The notes under the pieces were generated by a model, which was given only the letters and a program-made list of their open reading frames with translations, had not been told where the DNA came from and ran no database searches. The position numbers and the translations under genes are program-made. From NCBI RefSeq assembly GCF_001280085.1, contig NZ_LGED01000201.1, positions 30,726 through 94,725 on the forward strand: a stretch of DNA of 64,000 nt, written 5' to 3'. This stretch comes from Saccharothrix sp. NRRL B-16348 (lineage in GTDB: Bacteria; Actinomycetota; Actinomycetes; Mycobacteriales; Pseudonocardiaceae). Positions 51,735 to 60,513 of the stretch are shown here, piece after piece (the stretch's first letter is position 1; each line of letters opens with the position of its first letter).

Positions 51735-53117
51735 TCACCCCGCCGGCACCGTGTCGACGTGGTCCACGCCGGACGAGCGGTAGCCCGTCACGCGGGACTG
51801 CACCTGGGCCGGGCTGAGCACCTGGTCCTTGGCGAAGTACACGTAGTCCACGTGCTGCTGGTAGGCGCGGTCACCGGGCGTGCCGACCAGGCCGCCGGAG
51901 ATGAACCACAGGTTGAAGTTGATCGACATCGGCGTCTCCGGGTAGTACTTGTCGCCGTGGTCGGCCACCTGCGCGCCGTCCACGAAGTACTTCACCCGGC
52001 CACCGGACACCTGGATCACCAGGTCGTGCCACCCGGCGTGGCTCCGCCGCTGCTCGGTGTGGACGTTGTCGGCGACCCACGGCTCGTTCTGGTAGGTCTC
52101 CCAGGTCGTCTCGTACAGGATGTTGGCGGGTTCGCCCCACCCGCCGTTGGGCAGGTACTCGAAGTCGATCTCGCCGTAGTTCGGGTCCATGTCGCTGTTG
52201 AGCGGCGTGATGGTGAAGAACGTCTGCACCACGTGGTCGCCGTCGGGACCGTAGACGGGCGCGTCGGAGAACTTCACCCGCGCCGCGTACGTGCCCTCGA
52301 AGAACTTCCGCTGGTGGTACAGCTCGGTCTGCCGCGCGGACGAGCCGTTGTTGGCCGACTCCAGCCGCATCGACTTCTGGCCGTCCACGGTCGGGAACGT
52401 CACCAGCGCCGGGTCCCACACCGCGCCCGGCACGCCGGGGCCACCGCCGCCCGAGCGGACCGTCCAGCCGCGCTGGGAGATCCGCGAGTCGGCGGAGTTC
52501 GCGTAGTTGAAGTCGTCGAACAACGCCGGGCCGTTCGGGTTCGGCGGGTTCGTCGTCGTGGTGGTCGTGGTCGGACCGGTGCCGCCGGGCGGTGTGCCCC
52601 ACAGCAACGAGCCGGACCGGTGCACGGTCACCCGCGACCACGCCGAGTAGGCACTGGCCGCGCGGAACGAGTAGTCGTCGGACTGGGTGATCGGCCCCCA
52701 GTTCGACCGGTAGAACCGCAGTTGCAGGTCGCCGGTGTCGGCGCCGGGCCCGAGCGAGCCCGCGCCCGAGGTGAACCCGACCTCCAGGTACCGGTCGGCG
52801 GGACCGCCGGACAGCGTGCCGAACGTGCCGGTCACGTTCGCGCAGCCGCGTACCGCCCACGAGCACGCGAAGCGGTAGCCGACGTCGGGCGTCTCGCTCT
52901 TGAAGTAGTAGCGGACCTTCAACTCGGTCAGCGGCACGGTCGTGCCGCCGGTGTTGACCAGCTTGAACCACGGTTCGACCTGGTCGGTCGTCGCACCGGA
53001 CGCGCTGGTCCGGTACTGGGCGGTGACCACGTCGGCGGCCAACGCCATCGGTGCGGCCACCAGTGCGGCGACGGACACCGCGGCGGCTCCGATCGCGGCG
53101 ATCATGCGTGCGGACAC
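51735..53117 (-). CDS. Secreted GH16-type glycosidase with CBM3 domain
   Basis: 460 residues. Signal peptide (ARMIAAIGAAAVSVAALVAAP, cleaved near ALAAD). Residues about 33-170 are a CBM3-like module (VVTAQYRTSASGATTDQVEP, LTELKVRYYFK). A Thr/Pro linker follows. Residues about 200-455 are a GH16-like jelly roll with catalytic E316-I-D318-F-E320 (ExDxxE). GH16 members cut beta-1,3/1,4-glucans or galactans; the CBM3 suggests crystalline polysaccharide (cellulose, possibly chitin). GTG 53117 has GAGGAG seven bases upstream. Next to a GH20 gene, same direction. Confidence 0.85.
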   Translation of the reverse strand: MSARMIAAIGAAAVSVAALVAAPMALAADVVTAQYRTSASGATTDQVEPWFKLVNTGGTTVPLTELKVRYYFKSETPDVGYRFACSWAVRGCANVTGTFGTLSGGPADRYLEVGFTSGAGSLGPGADTGDLQLRFYRSNWGPITQSDDYSFRAASAYSAWSRVTVHRSGSLLWGTPPGGTGPTTTTTTTNPPNPNGPALFDDFNYANSADSRISQRGWTVRSGGGGPGVPGAVWDPALVTFPTVDGQKSMRLESANNGSSARQTELYHQRKFFEGTYAARVKFSDAPVYGPDGDHVVQTFFTITPLNSDMDPNYGEIDFEYLPNGGWGEPANILYETTWETYQNEPWVADNVHTEQRRSHAGWHDLVIQVSGGRVKYFVDGAQVADHGDKYYPETPMSINFNLWFISGGLVGTPGDRAYQQHVDYVYFAKDQVLSPAQVQSRVTGYRSSGVDHVDTVPAG

Positions 53118-53133
53118 TTCGGATCTCCTCAAG

Positions 53134-54618
53134 TCAGCAGGGTGGGACAGGGGAGCGGGCGTCGTCCTCCTTCCTCGACAGGGGCACGGACAGCGCGCTC
53201 AGGCGGCCGGTGTGCGCGCGCATCCGTTCGGTGAAGTCGGTCCAGGACGGGCGTTGCGCCCACAGCGTGTCGGCCAACGCCGCCAGCCGGGGGTACGCCA
53301 GCCGTTCCAGGTGGTGCGCGGTCGGCACGTACTCCGTCCACAGCGCGCACTGGGCGCCGAGCACGCCGTCCGGCATCGGCAGGTGGTAGACGTCCTGCGC
53401 GGTCACCACCAGGCCGGGCTGCCCGGCGGGCTCGTCGGGGTCGGCGGACTGCGGGTAGTCCAGGTAGGTCGACCGGTGCGGCGCCATCACCACGTCGTGC
53501 CCGAGGTCCATCGCGGTCCGCGCGTCCGCCGCGTCACGCCACGGCATCACCACCGCGCGCGGGTCGCCGATCGGTTCCCACGACACCGGCACCCGTCCGC
53601 GCCCCACCACGTGGTCGGCCATCGCGCGCAGGAACCAGCCGTGCAGCTCGTGCGGCCCGGCCAGCGCTTCCACGCGGACCCGCCGTGCCGCGCCGGGACT
53701 GGACTCCCACTCCGAGGTGGGGCACTCGTCGCCGCCCAGGTGCACGTGCGGGCCGGGGAACACGTCCACCACCTCGTCCAGCACGTCCCGGCAGAACTCC
53801 AGCACGGCGTCGTCCACGCCGAACACCGCGTCGCTCACGCCCCACCGCGTCCACACCGGCAACCGCCGCCGCGGGAAGTTGCCCAGGTGCGGGTAGGCGG
53901 CGAGCGCGGCGCGGGCGTGACCGGGCATCTCGATCTCGGGCACGATCCGCACACCGCGTTCGTCGGCGTAGGACACCAGCCCGGCCAGCTCCGCGCGCGT
54001 GTACGAGCCGCCGTGCGGCACGCCGTCACCCATGCTCTCCGCGCGCCACCCGCCGACCGACGTCAGCCGCGGGTGGCGCGGCACCGGCATCCGCCAGCCC
54101 TGGTCGTCGGTCAGGTGCAGGTGCAGCACGTTCAGCTTGTGCACGGCCATCAGGTCGATGAACCGGCGCAGCACCGCGACCGGCTGGAAGTGCCGGGCCA
54201 CGTCCAGCATCACGCCGCGCCACGGCAGCCGTGGCGCGTCCCGGACGTCCACGCCGGGCAACGCCCAGTCCACACCGGACACCGGCCGGGAGCCCAACGC
54301 GGTCGGCGACACCAGCTGCCGGATCGTCTGCACGCCGTGCGCCAGCCCGTGACGCGTCGCCGCGCGCAGCACCACCGCGTGCTCGTTCACGGTCAGCGCG
54401 TAGCCCTCGTCGCCGAGCCCGACGAGCCGGTCGTCCAACGCGAACACCACCCGCCCGTCCTCGTGCAGCGGCAACGGCAGGCCGGTCGCCGGACGCAGCA
54501 GCGTGCGCAGCAGCCGGGCCGCGCCCTGGGCGCCGGGCGTGGCCCGGATCGCCGTGTCGCGGTCGAGCGCGAACCGCCCGTGCCGCCGGATCAGCCGTGT
54601 CGGACGTGGCACGATCAC
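53134..54618 (-). CDS. GH20 beta-N-acetylhexosaminidase, cytoplasmic
   Basis: 494 residues. N-terminal GH20b domain (about 1-115), then a TIM barrel with LPWRGVMLDVARHFQPV, LNVLHLHLTDDQGWR and the catalytic pair Asp297-Glu298 in HLGGDECP; substrate-assisted catalysis on GlcNAc termini. No signal peptide, so it would cleave imported chitobiose. It follows the sugar ABC operon on the same strand (18 bases after it), the arrangement of dasD behind dasABC in Streptomyces. GTG start at 54618. Confidence 0.92.
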   Translation of the reverse strand: MIVPRPTRLIRRHGRFALDRDTAIRATPGAQGAARLLRTLLRPATGLPLPLHEDGRVVFALDDRLVGLGDEGYALTVNEHAVVLRAATRHGLAHGVQTIRQLVSPTALGSRPVSGVDWALPGVDVRDAPRLPWRGVMLDVARHFQPVAVLRRFIDLMAVHKLNVLHLHLTDDQGWRMPVPRHPRLTSVGGWRAESMGDGVPHGGSYTRAELAGLVSYADERGVRIVPEIEMPGHARAALAAYPHLGNFPRRRLPVWTRWGVSDAVFGVDDAVLEFCRDVLDEVVDVFPGPHVHLGGDECPTSEWESSPGAARRVRVEALAGPHELHGWFLRAMADHVVGRGRVPVSWEPIGDPRAVVMPWRDAADARTAMDLGHDVVMAPHRSTYLDYPQSADPDEPAGQPGLVVTAQDVYHLPMPDGVLGAQCALWTEYVPTAHHLERLAYPRLAALADTLWAQRPSWTDFTERMRAHTGRLSALSVPLSRKEDDARSPVPPC

Positions 54619-54636
54619 GAGTACCCCCGGGGAACG

Positions 54637-55458
54637 TCAACCCTTGACCGCGCCGCCGACGATCCCGGTGGTCACCCGGCCCTGGAGCACGAGGAACACC
54701 AGCAGCACCGGCAGCATGAACAACGTCGAGGCGGCCATGGTCGCGCCCCAGTCCGTCCCGAACGTGTTGCTGAACGACGACAGCCACACCGGCAGCGTGC
54801 GGTCGTCCTGGTCCTTGATGATCAGCACGTTGGCGAAGGCGAACTCGTTCCACGCGGTGATGAACCCGAACAGCGAGGTCGCCAGCAGGCCCGGCGCGAG
54901 CAGCGGGAACACCACCCGCCGGAACGCCTGCGCCCGCGAGCACCCGTCCACCAGCGCCGCCTCTTCGAGGTCGACGGGGATCGCGGCGAGGAAACCGCGC
55001 AGCGTCACGACGGTGAACGGCAGCGTGATCATGAAGTAGACCAGCGTGAGCATCCAGAGCGTGTCGAGCATCCCGGCGTCCCGCGCGATCACGTAGATCG
55101 GGATGAGCAGCGCCTCCCACGGCGTCATCTGCGCGACGAACACCATCAGGATGAACCCGCGCCGGCCCTTCCACCGCAGCCGTGCCACCGCGAACGCCGC
55201 CAGCAACGCCACCACCAGCGACAACAGCACCGCGCCGCCCGCGACCAGGATGCTGTTGCGCCAGAACGACCAGAACCCCTGCGCCGACACCGCCGTGCCG
55301 AAGTGCTCGAACGTCAACGACAGCGGCAGGAACGTCGGCGTCTCCGCCTGGATGTCCCGCGTCGGCTTGAACGCCGTCAGCACCATCCAGTACACGGGGA
55401 ACACCGACACCAGGAACACGACGACGGCCGCGACACCGCGCAGCACCCGGCCGGTCAC
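54637..55458 (-). CDS. Sugar ABC transporter permease (MalG/DasC type)
   Basis: 273 residues, six TM segments. EEAALVDGCSRAQAFRRVVFPLLAPG is the EAA loop that contacts the ATPase. It begins LRGVAAVVVFLVSVFPVYWMVLTAFKP as in CUT1 MalG-type permeases. GTG overlaps the stop of the upstream permease (GTGA). No ATPase gene is present; actinobacterial CUT1 systems share MsiK encoded elsewhere. Confidence 0.92.
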   Translation of the reverse strand: MTGRVLRGVAAVVVFLVSVFPVYWMVLTAFKPTRDIQAETPTFLPLSLTFEHFGTAVSAQGFWSFWRNSILVAGGAVLLSLVVALLAAFAVARLRWKGRRGFILMVFVAQMTPWEALLIPIYVIARDAGMLDTLWMLTLVYFMITLPFTVVTLRGFLAAIPVDLEEAALVDGCSRAQAFRRVVFPLLAPGLLATSLFGFITAWNEFAFANVLIIKDQDDRTLPVWLSSFSNTFGTDWGATMAASTLFMLPVLLVFLVLQGRVTTGIVGGAVKG

Positions 55459-56408
55459 GAGACCTCCTCCTGCCGGTAGAGCTGCCGGAAGTACGCCAGC
55501 AGCACCAGCACGAGCAGCAGCACCATGAGCATGGACACGGCCGCGCCCAGGTCGTAGCGCTGCAACGACTGCGCGACCTGGAACGCGTACACCGGCAACG
55601 TCGTGGTGGCCTGCCCCGGTCCGCCCTGGGAGATGACCCAGATCTGCACGAAAGCCTTGACGACCCAGATCACCTCTAGGCAGGTGATCAGGCCGAACAT
55701 GGCCCGCAGCATCGGGAACGTGATGGCGGCGAACACCCGCCACGCGCCCGCGCCGTCCATCCGCGCCGCTTCGTACAGCTCGGACGGGATCGTCACCATG
55801 GCCGCGTACAGCGACAGCGCCGCGAACGGCACGGACTGCCACACGATCAACGCCACCAGGATGCCGAACGTGGCCGGACCGTCGGCGAACCACGTGTAGT
55901 CGCGGTAGCCCTCGAACCCGAGCGACACCAACGCCCAGTTGACCACCCCGAGCCGGGACTGGAACAGCCACTGGAACACCGTGGTCGCCGCGATCACCGG
56001 TGTCGCCCACACGAGCACCAGCCCGGTCATCACCAGCAGCCGCGCCCACTTCCCGAGCCGCACCAGCAGCAACGCGACCAGCGTCGACAGCACCATGATC
56101 AGCACGACGTTGATCGCGGTGAACACCAGCGTCCGCCGCACCACCGCCCAGAACTCCGGGTCGGCCAGCACCCGCGCGTAGTTCGCCAGGCCGACGAACC
56201 GCGCGTCGCCGCGCACCAGCTGCGGCAGGCCGAACTCGTGCACCGAGATGACCACGTTGCGCGCCAGCGGGTACAGCAGCAGGAACCCGGTGGCCAGCAC
56301 GGTCGGCGCGATCAGCAGGTACGGCCACCAGGACGTGCGGCGGCGGCGCGGCGGGGGAGGGGTCGACGGCGGGCGGCGCTCGACCGCCCGCGTCAGCGTC
56401 GTCGTCAT
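55455..56408 (-). CDS. Sugar ABC transporter permease (MalF/DasB type)
   Basis: 317 residues. Pro/Arg-rich cytosolic start, then WWPYLLIAPTVLATGFLLLYPLARN (TM1), five further TM segments and the EAA loop YEAARMDGAGAWRVFAAITFPML. ATG 56408 lies one base after the stop of the binding-protein gene. Second permease of the chitooligosaccharide-type importer. Confidence 0.92.
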   Translation of the reverse strand: MTTTLTRAVERRPPSTPPPPRRRRTSWWPYLLIAPTVLATGFLLLYPLARNVVISVHEFGLPQLVRGDARFVGLANYARVLADPEFWAVVRRTLVFTAINVVLIMVLSTLVALLLVRLGKWARLLVMTGLVLVWATPVIAATTVFQWLFQSRLGVVNWALVSLGFEGYRDYTWFADGPATFGILVALIVWQSVPFAALSLYAAMVTIPSELYEAARMDGAGAWRVFAAITFPMLRAMFGLITCLEVIWVVKAFVQIWVISQGGPGQATTTLPVYAFQVAQSLQRYDLGAAVSMLMVLLLVLVLLAYFRQLYRQEEVS

Positions 56409-56409
56409 G

Positions 56410-57669
56410 CTAGGAGCCCGAGTTGAGCGCCTGGGTGATCACCCGGTCCGCCTCGGCCGCGGCCCTCGCCGGATCGGCGCCGGTCAGCACCGCGGTCAGG
56501 AACTCCTTGATCGGGTTGCGCGCCTCGACCGCCGCCCAGTTCGGCGAGTTCGGCGTGGCGCGCCCGTTGACCGCGCCCGCCGCCATCGCCGCCGCGCCGG
56601 GGTCGTCGCCGACCTCGCTCGCCAGCGACGTCCGGTTCGGCACGTAGTTCATCGCCTTGGCCAGCTCGACCTGCCACTTCTCCCCGGCCAACGCCCGCAC
56701 CACGGCGTACGCGCCGTCCTGGCGGGTCGACGCGAGCGGGATGATCAGGTCCGAGCCGCCGGTGAACACCGCGCCGGGCGTGGCCGCGGTCTTGCCGGGG
56801 ACGGGGAAGAAGCCGAGCTCGTCGGCCAGGTCGGGGTTGGCCTTGGCGACCAGCTTCGCCGCGCCGGGCACCGCGATGAACTGCGCGACGCCGCCGCCCG
56901 CGACCACGTCGGTCTGCTGCGGCTTGGCCTCGTCGGAGTCCTTCGGTCCGTCGCCCAACGCCTGCAACCGCCGGTAGAAGTCCGCGCCCGCCAACGCCTC
57001 CGGCGTGTTCAACGAGCCGGACCACTGCCCACCGTCCTGCTGCGTCCCATCCATCCGGGCGAGGTCGCCGCCCTCGTCCCAGACGAAGCCGGACAGCACG
57101 TACCAGTTCTGGCCGGGCAGGTAGATGCCCTGGGTGTCGCCCTGGTCGAGCTTCGCGGTGGCGGCCAGCCACTCGTCCCGCGTCTTCGGCGGTGTCACGC
57201 CCGCCGCCTCGAACAGGTCCTTGCGGTAGATGACGACCCGGTTGGCCGCGTAGAACGGGATGCCGAACTGCTTGCCGCCCACCGCGCCCGGCTCGGCGAG
57301 GCCGGGGATCCAGTCGTCGCCACCGAGTTCGCCGACCTTGCCGGACAGGTCGGTGACGCCGTCGCTGGCCGCGTACTGAGCGACCTGAGTGTTGCCGACC
57401 TCGATCACGTCCGGCGGGTCGGTGCTGGCCAGCGCGCTCGTCACCTTCTGCGTGATGCCGTTCCACTCCTGGATCTGGATCTTCAGGTCCAGCTCGGGGT
57501 GGTCGCGCTCGAACTCGGTCTCGAAGCGGCTGACGAAGTCGTCGGTGGCGGAGTCCTTCATCAGCCAGACGGTGATGTCCTGCTTGCCGCCGGACGCGCC
57601 CGGGTCGGAACCGCAGGCGGACAGGGCGAGCAACGACGCGAGGACGAAGGCGACGGGGCGGTTCGGCAC
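56410..57669 (-). CDS. Lipoprotein sugar-binding protein (DasA-like)
   Basis: 419 residues. Lipobox LALSAC (Cys19) after a short hydrophobic signal. ITVWLMKDSATDDFVSRFETEFERDHP and LKIQIQEWNGITQKVTSALAS are typical CUT1 binding-protein blocks, and PNFWAV-type ending is replaced by NSPNWAAVEARNPIKEFL. Captures an oligosaccharide outside the membrane for the two permeases. GTG start with GAGAGGTGAG upstream. A palindrome ACCAATTGGT lies 18 bases before the start. Confidence 0.92.
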   Translation of the reverse strand: MPNRPVAFVLASLLALSACGSDPGASGGKQDITVWLMKDSATDDFVSRFETEFERDHPELDLKIQIQEWNGITQKVTSALASTDPPDVIEVGNTQVAQYAASDGVTDLSGKVGELGGDDWIPGLAEPGAVGGKQFGIPFYAANRVVIYRKDLFEAAGVTPPKTRDEWLAATAKLDQGDTQGIYLPGQNWYVLSGFVWDEGGDLARMDGTQQDGGQWSGSLNTPEALAGADFYRRLQALGDGPKDSDEAKPQQTDVVAGGGVAQFIAVPGAAKLVAKANPDLADELGFFPVPGKTAATPGAVFTGGSDLIIPLASTRQDGAYAVVRALAGEKWQVELAKAMNYVPNRTSLASEVGDDPGAAAMAAGAVNGRATPNSPNWAAVEARNPIKEFLTAVLTGADPARAAAEADRVITQALNSGS

Positions 57670-57686
57670 GTCTCACCTCTCAGCTG

Positions 57687-57696
57687 ACCAATTGGT
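57687..57696. promoter_or_regulatory. GntR-type operator near the binding-protein gene
   Basis: ACCAATTGGT is a perfect palindrome within TGACCAATTGGTAAA, 18-27 bases before the binding-protein start. It carries the ACCA/TGGT halves seen in DasR-class sites. A further half site TAGACCA lies at 57728-57734. Confidence 0.55.
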
Positions 57697-57798
57697 AAAC
57701 CTCGGTGGAGCCTGTCCGAAGATGGCATAGACCAATGTGGCAGTCAACACCCAGTTCACAGCGGTGAGAGCGCTCTCGATCTTCGTCGAAGTCGACCT

Positions 57799-57809
57799 GA
57801 CCACTGGTC
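57799..57809. promoter_or_regulatory. GntR-type operator before the regulator gene
   Basis: GACCACTGGTC is a perfect 11-base palindrome; extended to the right it reads ACTGGTCTGACAT, close to one half of the DasR consensus ACTGGTCTAGACCA. Another TACTGGTCGG follows at 57815. It lies 41 bases before the GntR ATG, consistent with autoregulation. Confidence 0.55.
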
Positions 57810-57850
57810 TGACATACTGGTCGGCGACCGGCAAGACGAAGCGAGGCGGC

Positions 57851-58663
57851 ATGGCCGAACCGATCCTCAAACGCGAACGGGTGCGCGACTACCTGCTCGA
57901 ACTCATCGAGACCCACCCGCCGGGCGCGCCCATCCCGGCCGAACGCGTGCTGTGCCGGCAGCTGTCGGTGTCCCGGCCCACGCTCCGCTCGGCGGTGGAC
58001 GAACTGGTCAACACCGGCCTGCTGATCCGCCAGCACGGCCGCGGCACGTTCGTCGCGCCCGCCAAGATCACCCAGGAGCTGGTGTCGGCCGACCGCGCGA
58101 TGACCGTGCCGCAGGCAGGCGGCGCGTGGACCAGCCGGGTGCTGGAGCACGCCCGCATCCCGGCCGGCGCACGGGTCGGCCGCAGGCTGCGCGTGTCGCC
58201 GGCGGCCGAGATCACCTACATCGCCCGGCTGCGCCTGGTCGACGGCGCGCCGATGGCGATCGAGTACCTGCACGTCCCGGTGGCCGTCGCGCCCGGCCTC
58301 ACGGTGCAGGACATGGAGTCCGGCAACTTCTACGACCGGCTCGCCGACCACGGCGTGCACGTCAGCGACGCCGTGCAGTCCATCGAGCCGACGGTCACCA
58401 ACGACGCCGAGTCCGCGCTGCTCGGCGTGCCCGTGTTCGCGCCCGCGCTGCTGTTCGAACGGCTGACCAACGACACCACCGGCCGTCCCGTCGAGTACGT
58501 GCACTCGCTGTACCGGGGCGACCGCTACCGGATCGTCTCGAAGCTGTCGCTCGCCCCGTCCGCGCCCGCGCCCGGCGCGCGGACCGGCCACCACCCCGGC
58601 ATTCCGCCGGGTGACCTGTCCTCCGGTCAGGTCCGCTCGGCCACCACGGGTGACGTGCAGTAA
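57851..58663 (+). CDS. GntR/HutC-family regulator with UTRA domain (DasR-like)
   Basis: 270 residues. Winged helix at about 10-75 (RVRDYLLELIETHPPGAPIP, LCRQLSVSRPTLRSAVDELV, IRQHGRGTFVAP), then UTRA ligand domain with ITYIARLRLVDGAPMAIEYLHVP and AVQSIEPTVTNDAESALLGV. HutC-type proteins of this shape sense phosphorylated amino sugars. Divergent from the binding-protein/permease/GH20 operon, exactly as dasR is to dasABC. ATG 57851 chosen. The C-terminal 35 residues are Pro/Gly-rich and unconserved-looking. Confidence 0.88.
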   Translation: MAEPILKRERVRDYLLELIETHPPGAPIPAERVLCRQLSVSRPTLRSAVDELVNTGLLIRQHGRGTFVAPAKITQELVSADRAMTVPQAGGAWTSRVLEHARIPAGARVGRRLRVSPAAEITYIARLRLVDGAPMAIEYLHVPVAVAPGLTVQDMESGNFYDRLADHGVHVSDAVQSIEPTVTNDAESALLGVPVFAPALLFERLTNDTTGRPVEYVHSLYRGDRYRIVSKLSLAPSAPAPGARTGHHPGIPPGDLSSGQVRSATTGDVQ

Positions 58664-58753
58664 CCGCGCGTCGCCCGGTCGCTTCCTCCCGCTGCGGACG
58701 GTCGCCCGTGCTGCCAGGATGGGCCCGCCCGTACGACCTTCGAGGAGGACACG

Positions 58754-59161
58754 GTGACCTCTCGACTCAACCCGTACATCAGCTTCGCGGGGAACGCGCG
58801 CGAGGCGATGGAGTACTACGAATCCGTCTTCGGCGGCACGTTGCGGCTCAACACGTTCGGCGAGTTCGGCCAGGCCGACGCGCCCGAGGCGGACAAGATC
58901 ATGCACGGCATGCTCGAGACGTCGAGCGGCTACACGCTGATGGGCGCCGACACCCCGCCCGGGATGCCGCACAACCCCGGTGACAACATCACCGTCAGCC
59001 TCAGCGGCGACGACGTCGACGAACTGCGCGGCTACTTCGAGAAGCTGTCCGACGGCGGCACCGTCACCGTGCCCTTGGAGAAGCAGATGTGGGGCGACGA
59101 GTTCGGCGCCTGCCAGGACCGGTTCGGCATCTACTGGATGGTCAACATCAGCGGCACGTGA
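58754..59161 (+). CDS. VOC-superfamily (PhnB/glyoxalase-like) protein
   Basis: 135 residues. RLNPYISFAGNAREAMEYYESVFGG opens the first beta-alpha-beta module and WGDEFGACQDRFGIYWMVN closes the second, as in PhnB-like VOC proteins. IMHGMLETSSGYTLMGAD lies in between. No assignment of substrate is possible; the PhnB-type branch usually lacks glyoxalase activity. GTG 58754 with GAGGAGGA upstream. Stands alone. Confidence 0.88.
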   Translation: MTSRLNPYISFAGNAREAMEYYESVFGGTLRLNTFGEFGQADAPEADKIMHGMLETSSGYTLMGADTPPGMPHNPGDNITVSLSGDDVDELRGYFEKLSDGGTVTVPLEKQMWGDEFGACQDRFGIYWMVNISGT

Positions 59162-59215
59162 GCCCGCCCGGCGCCGCGCCTCGTACCATCGCCACGTGAC
59201 GGGTGGAGGGTGGCG

Positions 59216-59566
59216 GTGAACGGGTTGGGCGAGTTGGAACGGGCCGCGATGGACGTCCTGTGGGACCGCGGCGAACCGGTCGCGGTGCGGGACGTCGTGC
59301 GCGCGCTGGCCGACCGGGACCTCGCCTACACGACCGTGATGACCGTGCTGAACCGGTTGGCGAAGAAGGGTTTCGTCCGCCGTGAGGCCGGCGAGGGCCG
59401 CGCCTGGTACTACGCGCCGGTGGCCAGCCGCGAGCAGTACGTCGCGCGGCTGATGCTGGACGCGTTGTCGCTGACCGGCGACCGGGAGACCGCGCTGGCG
59501 CACTTCGCGCAGTCGATGACCGCACCCGAGGCGGAAGCGCTGAGCCAGGCGTTGGACGAGCGGTGA
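59216..59566 (+). CDS. blaI: BlaI/MecI-family repressor
   Basis: 116 residues. LGELERAAMDVLWDRGEPVAV, then the HTH with YTTVMTVLNRLAKKGFVRRE and GRAWYYAPVASREQYVARLM, all hallmarks of BlaI. GTG at 59216 is preferred over GTG 59210 because GGAGGG lies at the right distance. Its stop overlaps the M56 protease gene (GTGA), whose product probably inactivates it. Its target boxes lie at 60462-60489. Confidence 0.92.
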   Translation: MNGLGELERAAMDVLWDRGEPVAVRDVVRALADRDLAYTTVMTVLNRLAKKGFVRREAGEGRAWYYAPVASREQYVARLMLDALSLTGDRETALAHFAQSMTAPEAEALSQALDER

Positions 59567-60444
59567 ACGCCGCGCTGCACCTCGCGGCGACCCTGGTGCT
59601 GTGCGTGGCGGCGGCGGGCCCGCTCGCGCGCGCCCGGTGGGTGTGGCGCGCGCCGCGCACCGGGATCCTGCTGTGGCAGCTGCTCGGCCTGTCGTGGGCG
59701 CTGTCCGCGGTCGGGCTACTGCTCGCCCTCGGTCTTGCGCCCTACGACGCGCCGATCCCGGTCGCCTTGGGACGGTGGGTGGACGACGCGGTGCGCGGCG
59801 ACGTGACGCCGCTGGCCGTGCTGGTCGTGCTGGGTCTGCTGTCCGCGTTGGACCTGGTGATCGGCCTGCTGTGGACGTGGTGCTCGGTGCTGCGGGTGCG
59901 CCGGCGGCACCGGGACGTGCTGGCGCTGGTGGCCCGTCGCGACGACGCCGCGCCGGGCGCGTTCGTGCTCGACCACCCGCACGTGGTCGCCTACTGCGTG
60001 CCCGGCGCGCGCTCGGCCGTCGTGCTCAGCTCGGGCGCGTTGACTGCGTTGACCCGCGACCAGGTGGACGCGGTGCTCGACCACGAGCACGCGCACGGGC
60101 GTGAGCGGCACGACCTGGTGCTGCTGCCGTTCAGCGCGTTGTGCTCGGTGCTGCCGAAGGTCCGCCTGGTGCGGTCGGTCGCGCGGGCGGTGGCGTTGCT
60201 GGTGGAGATGCGGGCCGACGAGAGCGCGAGCCTGCGCCACGGCGCCCAGCCGCTCGCCGCCGCATTGCGCCGGTTCGGCTCGGCACGTCCGCCCGAGGGT
60301 GCCCTCGGCGCGGCCGACGTCGGGGTCGCGGCACGGCTGGACCGCCTGGCCGGCCTGCCGCCGCTGCCCACCGCCGTGCGGTGGTCCGTCCTGGTCGGAG
60401 GGCTGGTGCTGGTCTCGACCCCGCTGAGCTTCCTGGTGCGGTGA
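59563..60444 (+). CDS. M56-family (BlaR1-like) membrane metalloprotease
   Basis: 293 residues. Three N-terminal TM segments (about 4-20, 36-58, 84-106), a cytosolic zinc protease domain with His174-Glu175-His-Ala-His178 and downstream EMRADESA (third ligand), and a C-terminal TM. The penicillin-sensing domain of true BlaR1 is absent, so the signal is not necessarily a beta-lactam. It would cleave the co-expressed BlaI. Confidence 0.92.
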   Translation: MNAALHLAATLVLCVAAAGPLARARWVWRAPRTGILLWQLLGLSWALSAVGLLLALGLAPYDAPIPVALGRWVDDAVRGDVTPLAVLVVLGLLSALDLVIGLLWTWCSVLRVRRRHRDVLALVARRDDAAPGAFVLDHPHVVAYCVPGARSAVVLSSGALTALTRDQVDAVLDHEHAHGRERHDLVLLPFSALCSVLPKVRLVRSVARAVALLVEMRADESASLRHGAQPLAAALRRFGSARPPEGALGAADVGVAARLDRLAGLPPLPTAVRWSVLVGGLVLVSTPLSFLVR

Positions 60445-60461
60445 CCCCTCTCCGAAGACTA

Positions 60462-60489
60462 CTACAACGTGTAGTGCTACGTTGCGTAG
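60462..60489. promoter_or_regulatory. Twin BlaI boxes upstream of the cytochrome assembly genes
   Basis: Two perfect 13-base palindromes, CTACAACGTGTAG (60462-60474) and CTACGTTGCGTAG (60477-60489), with centres 15 bases apart, inside an outer inverted repeat GACTACTAC/GTAGTAGTC (60457-60494). TACA/TGTA cores match BlaI operators. They lie after the blaI-M56 pair and 25 bases before the next ATG, not before blaI itself. Confidence 0.8.
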
Positions 60490-60513
60490 TAGTCAGTTCG
60501 GAGGGGTTTCTCG

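Noticed and set aside
53134..54618. GH20 as a secreted enzyme
   Set aside because: The N-terminus (IVPRPTRLIRRHGRF) has no hydrophobic signal and the linked importer argues for a cytoplasmic role.
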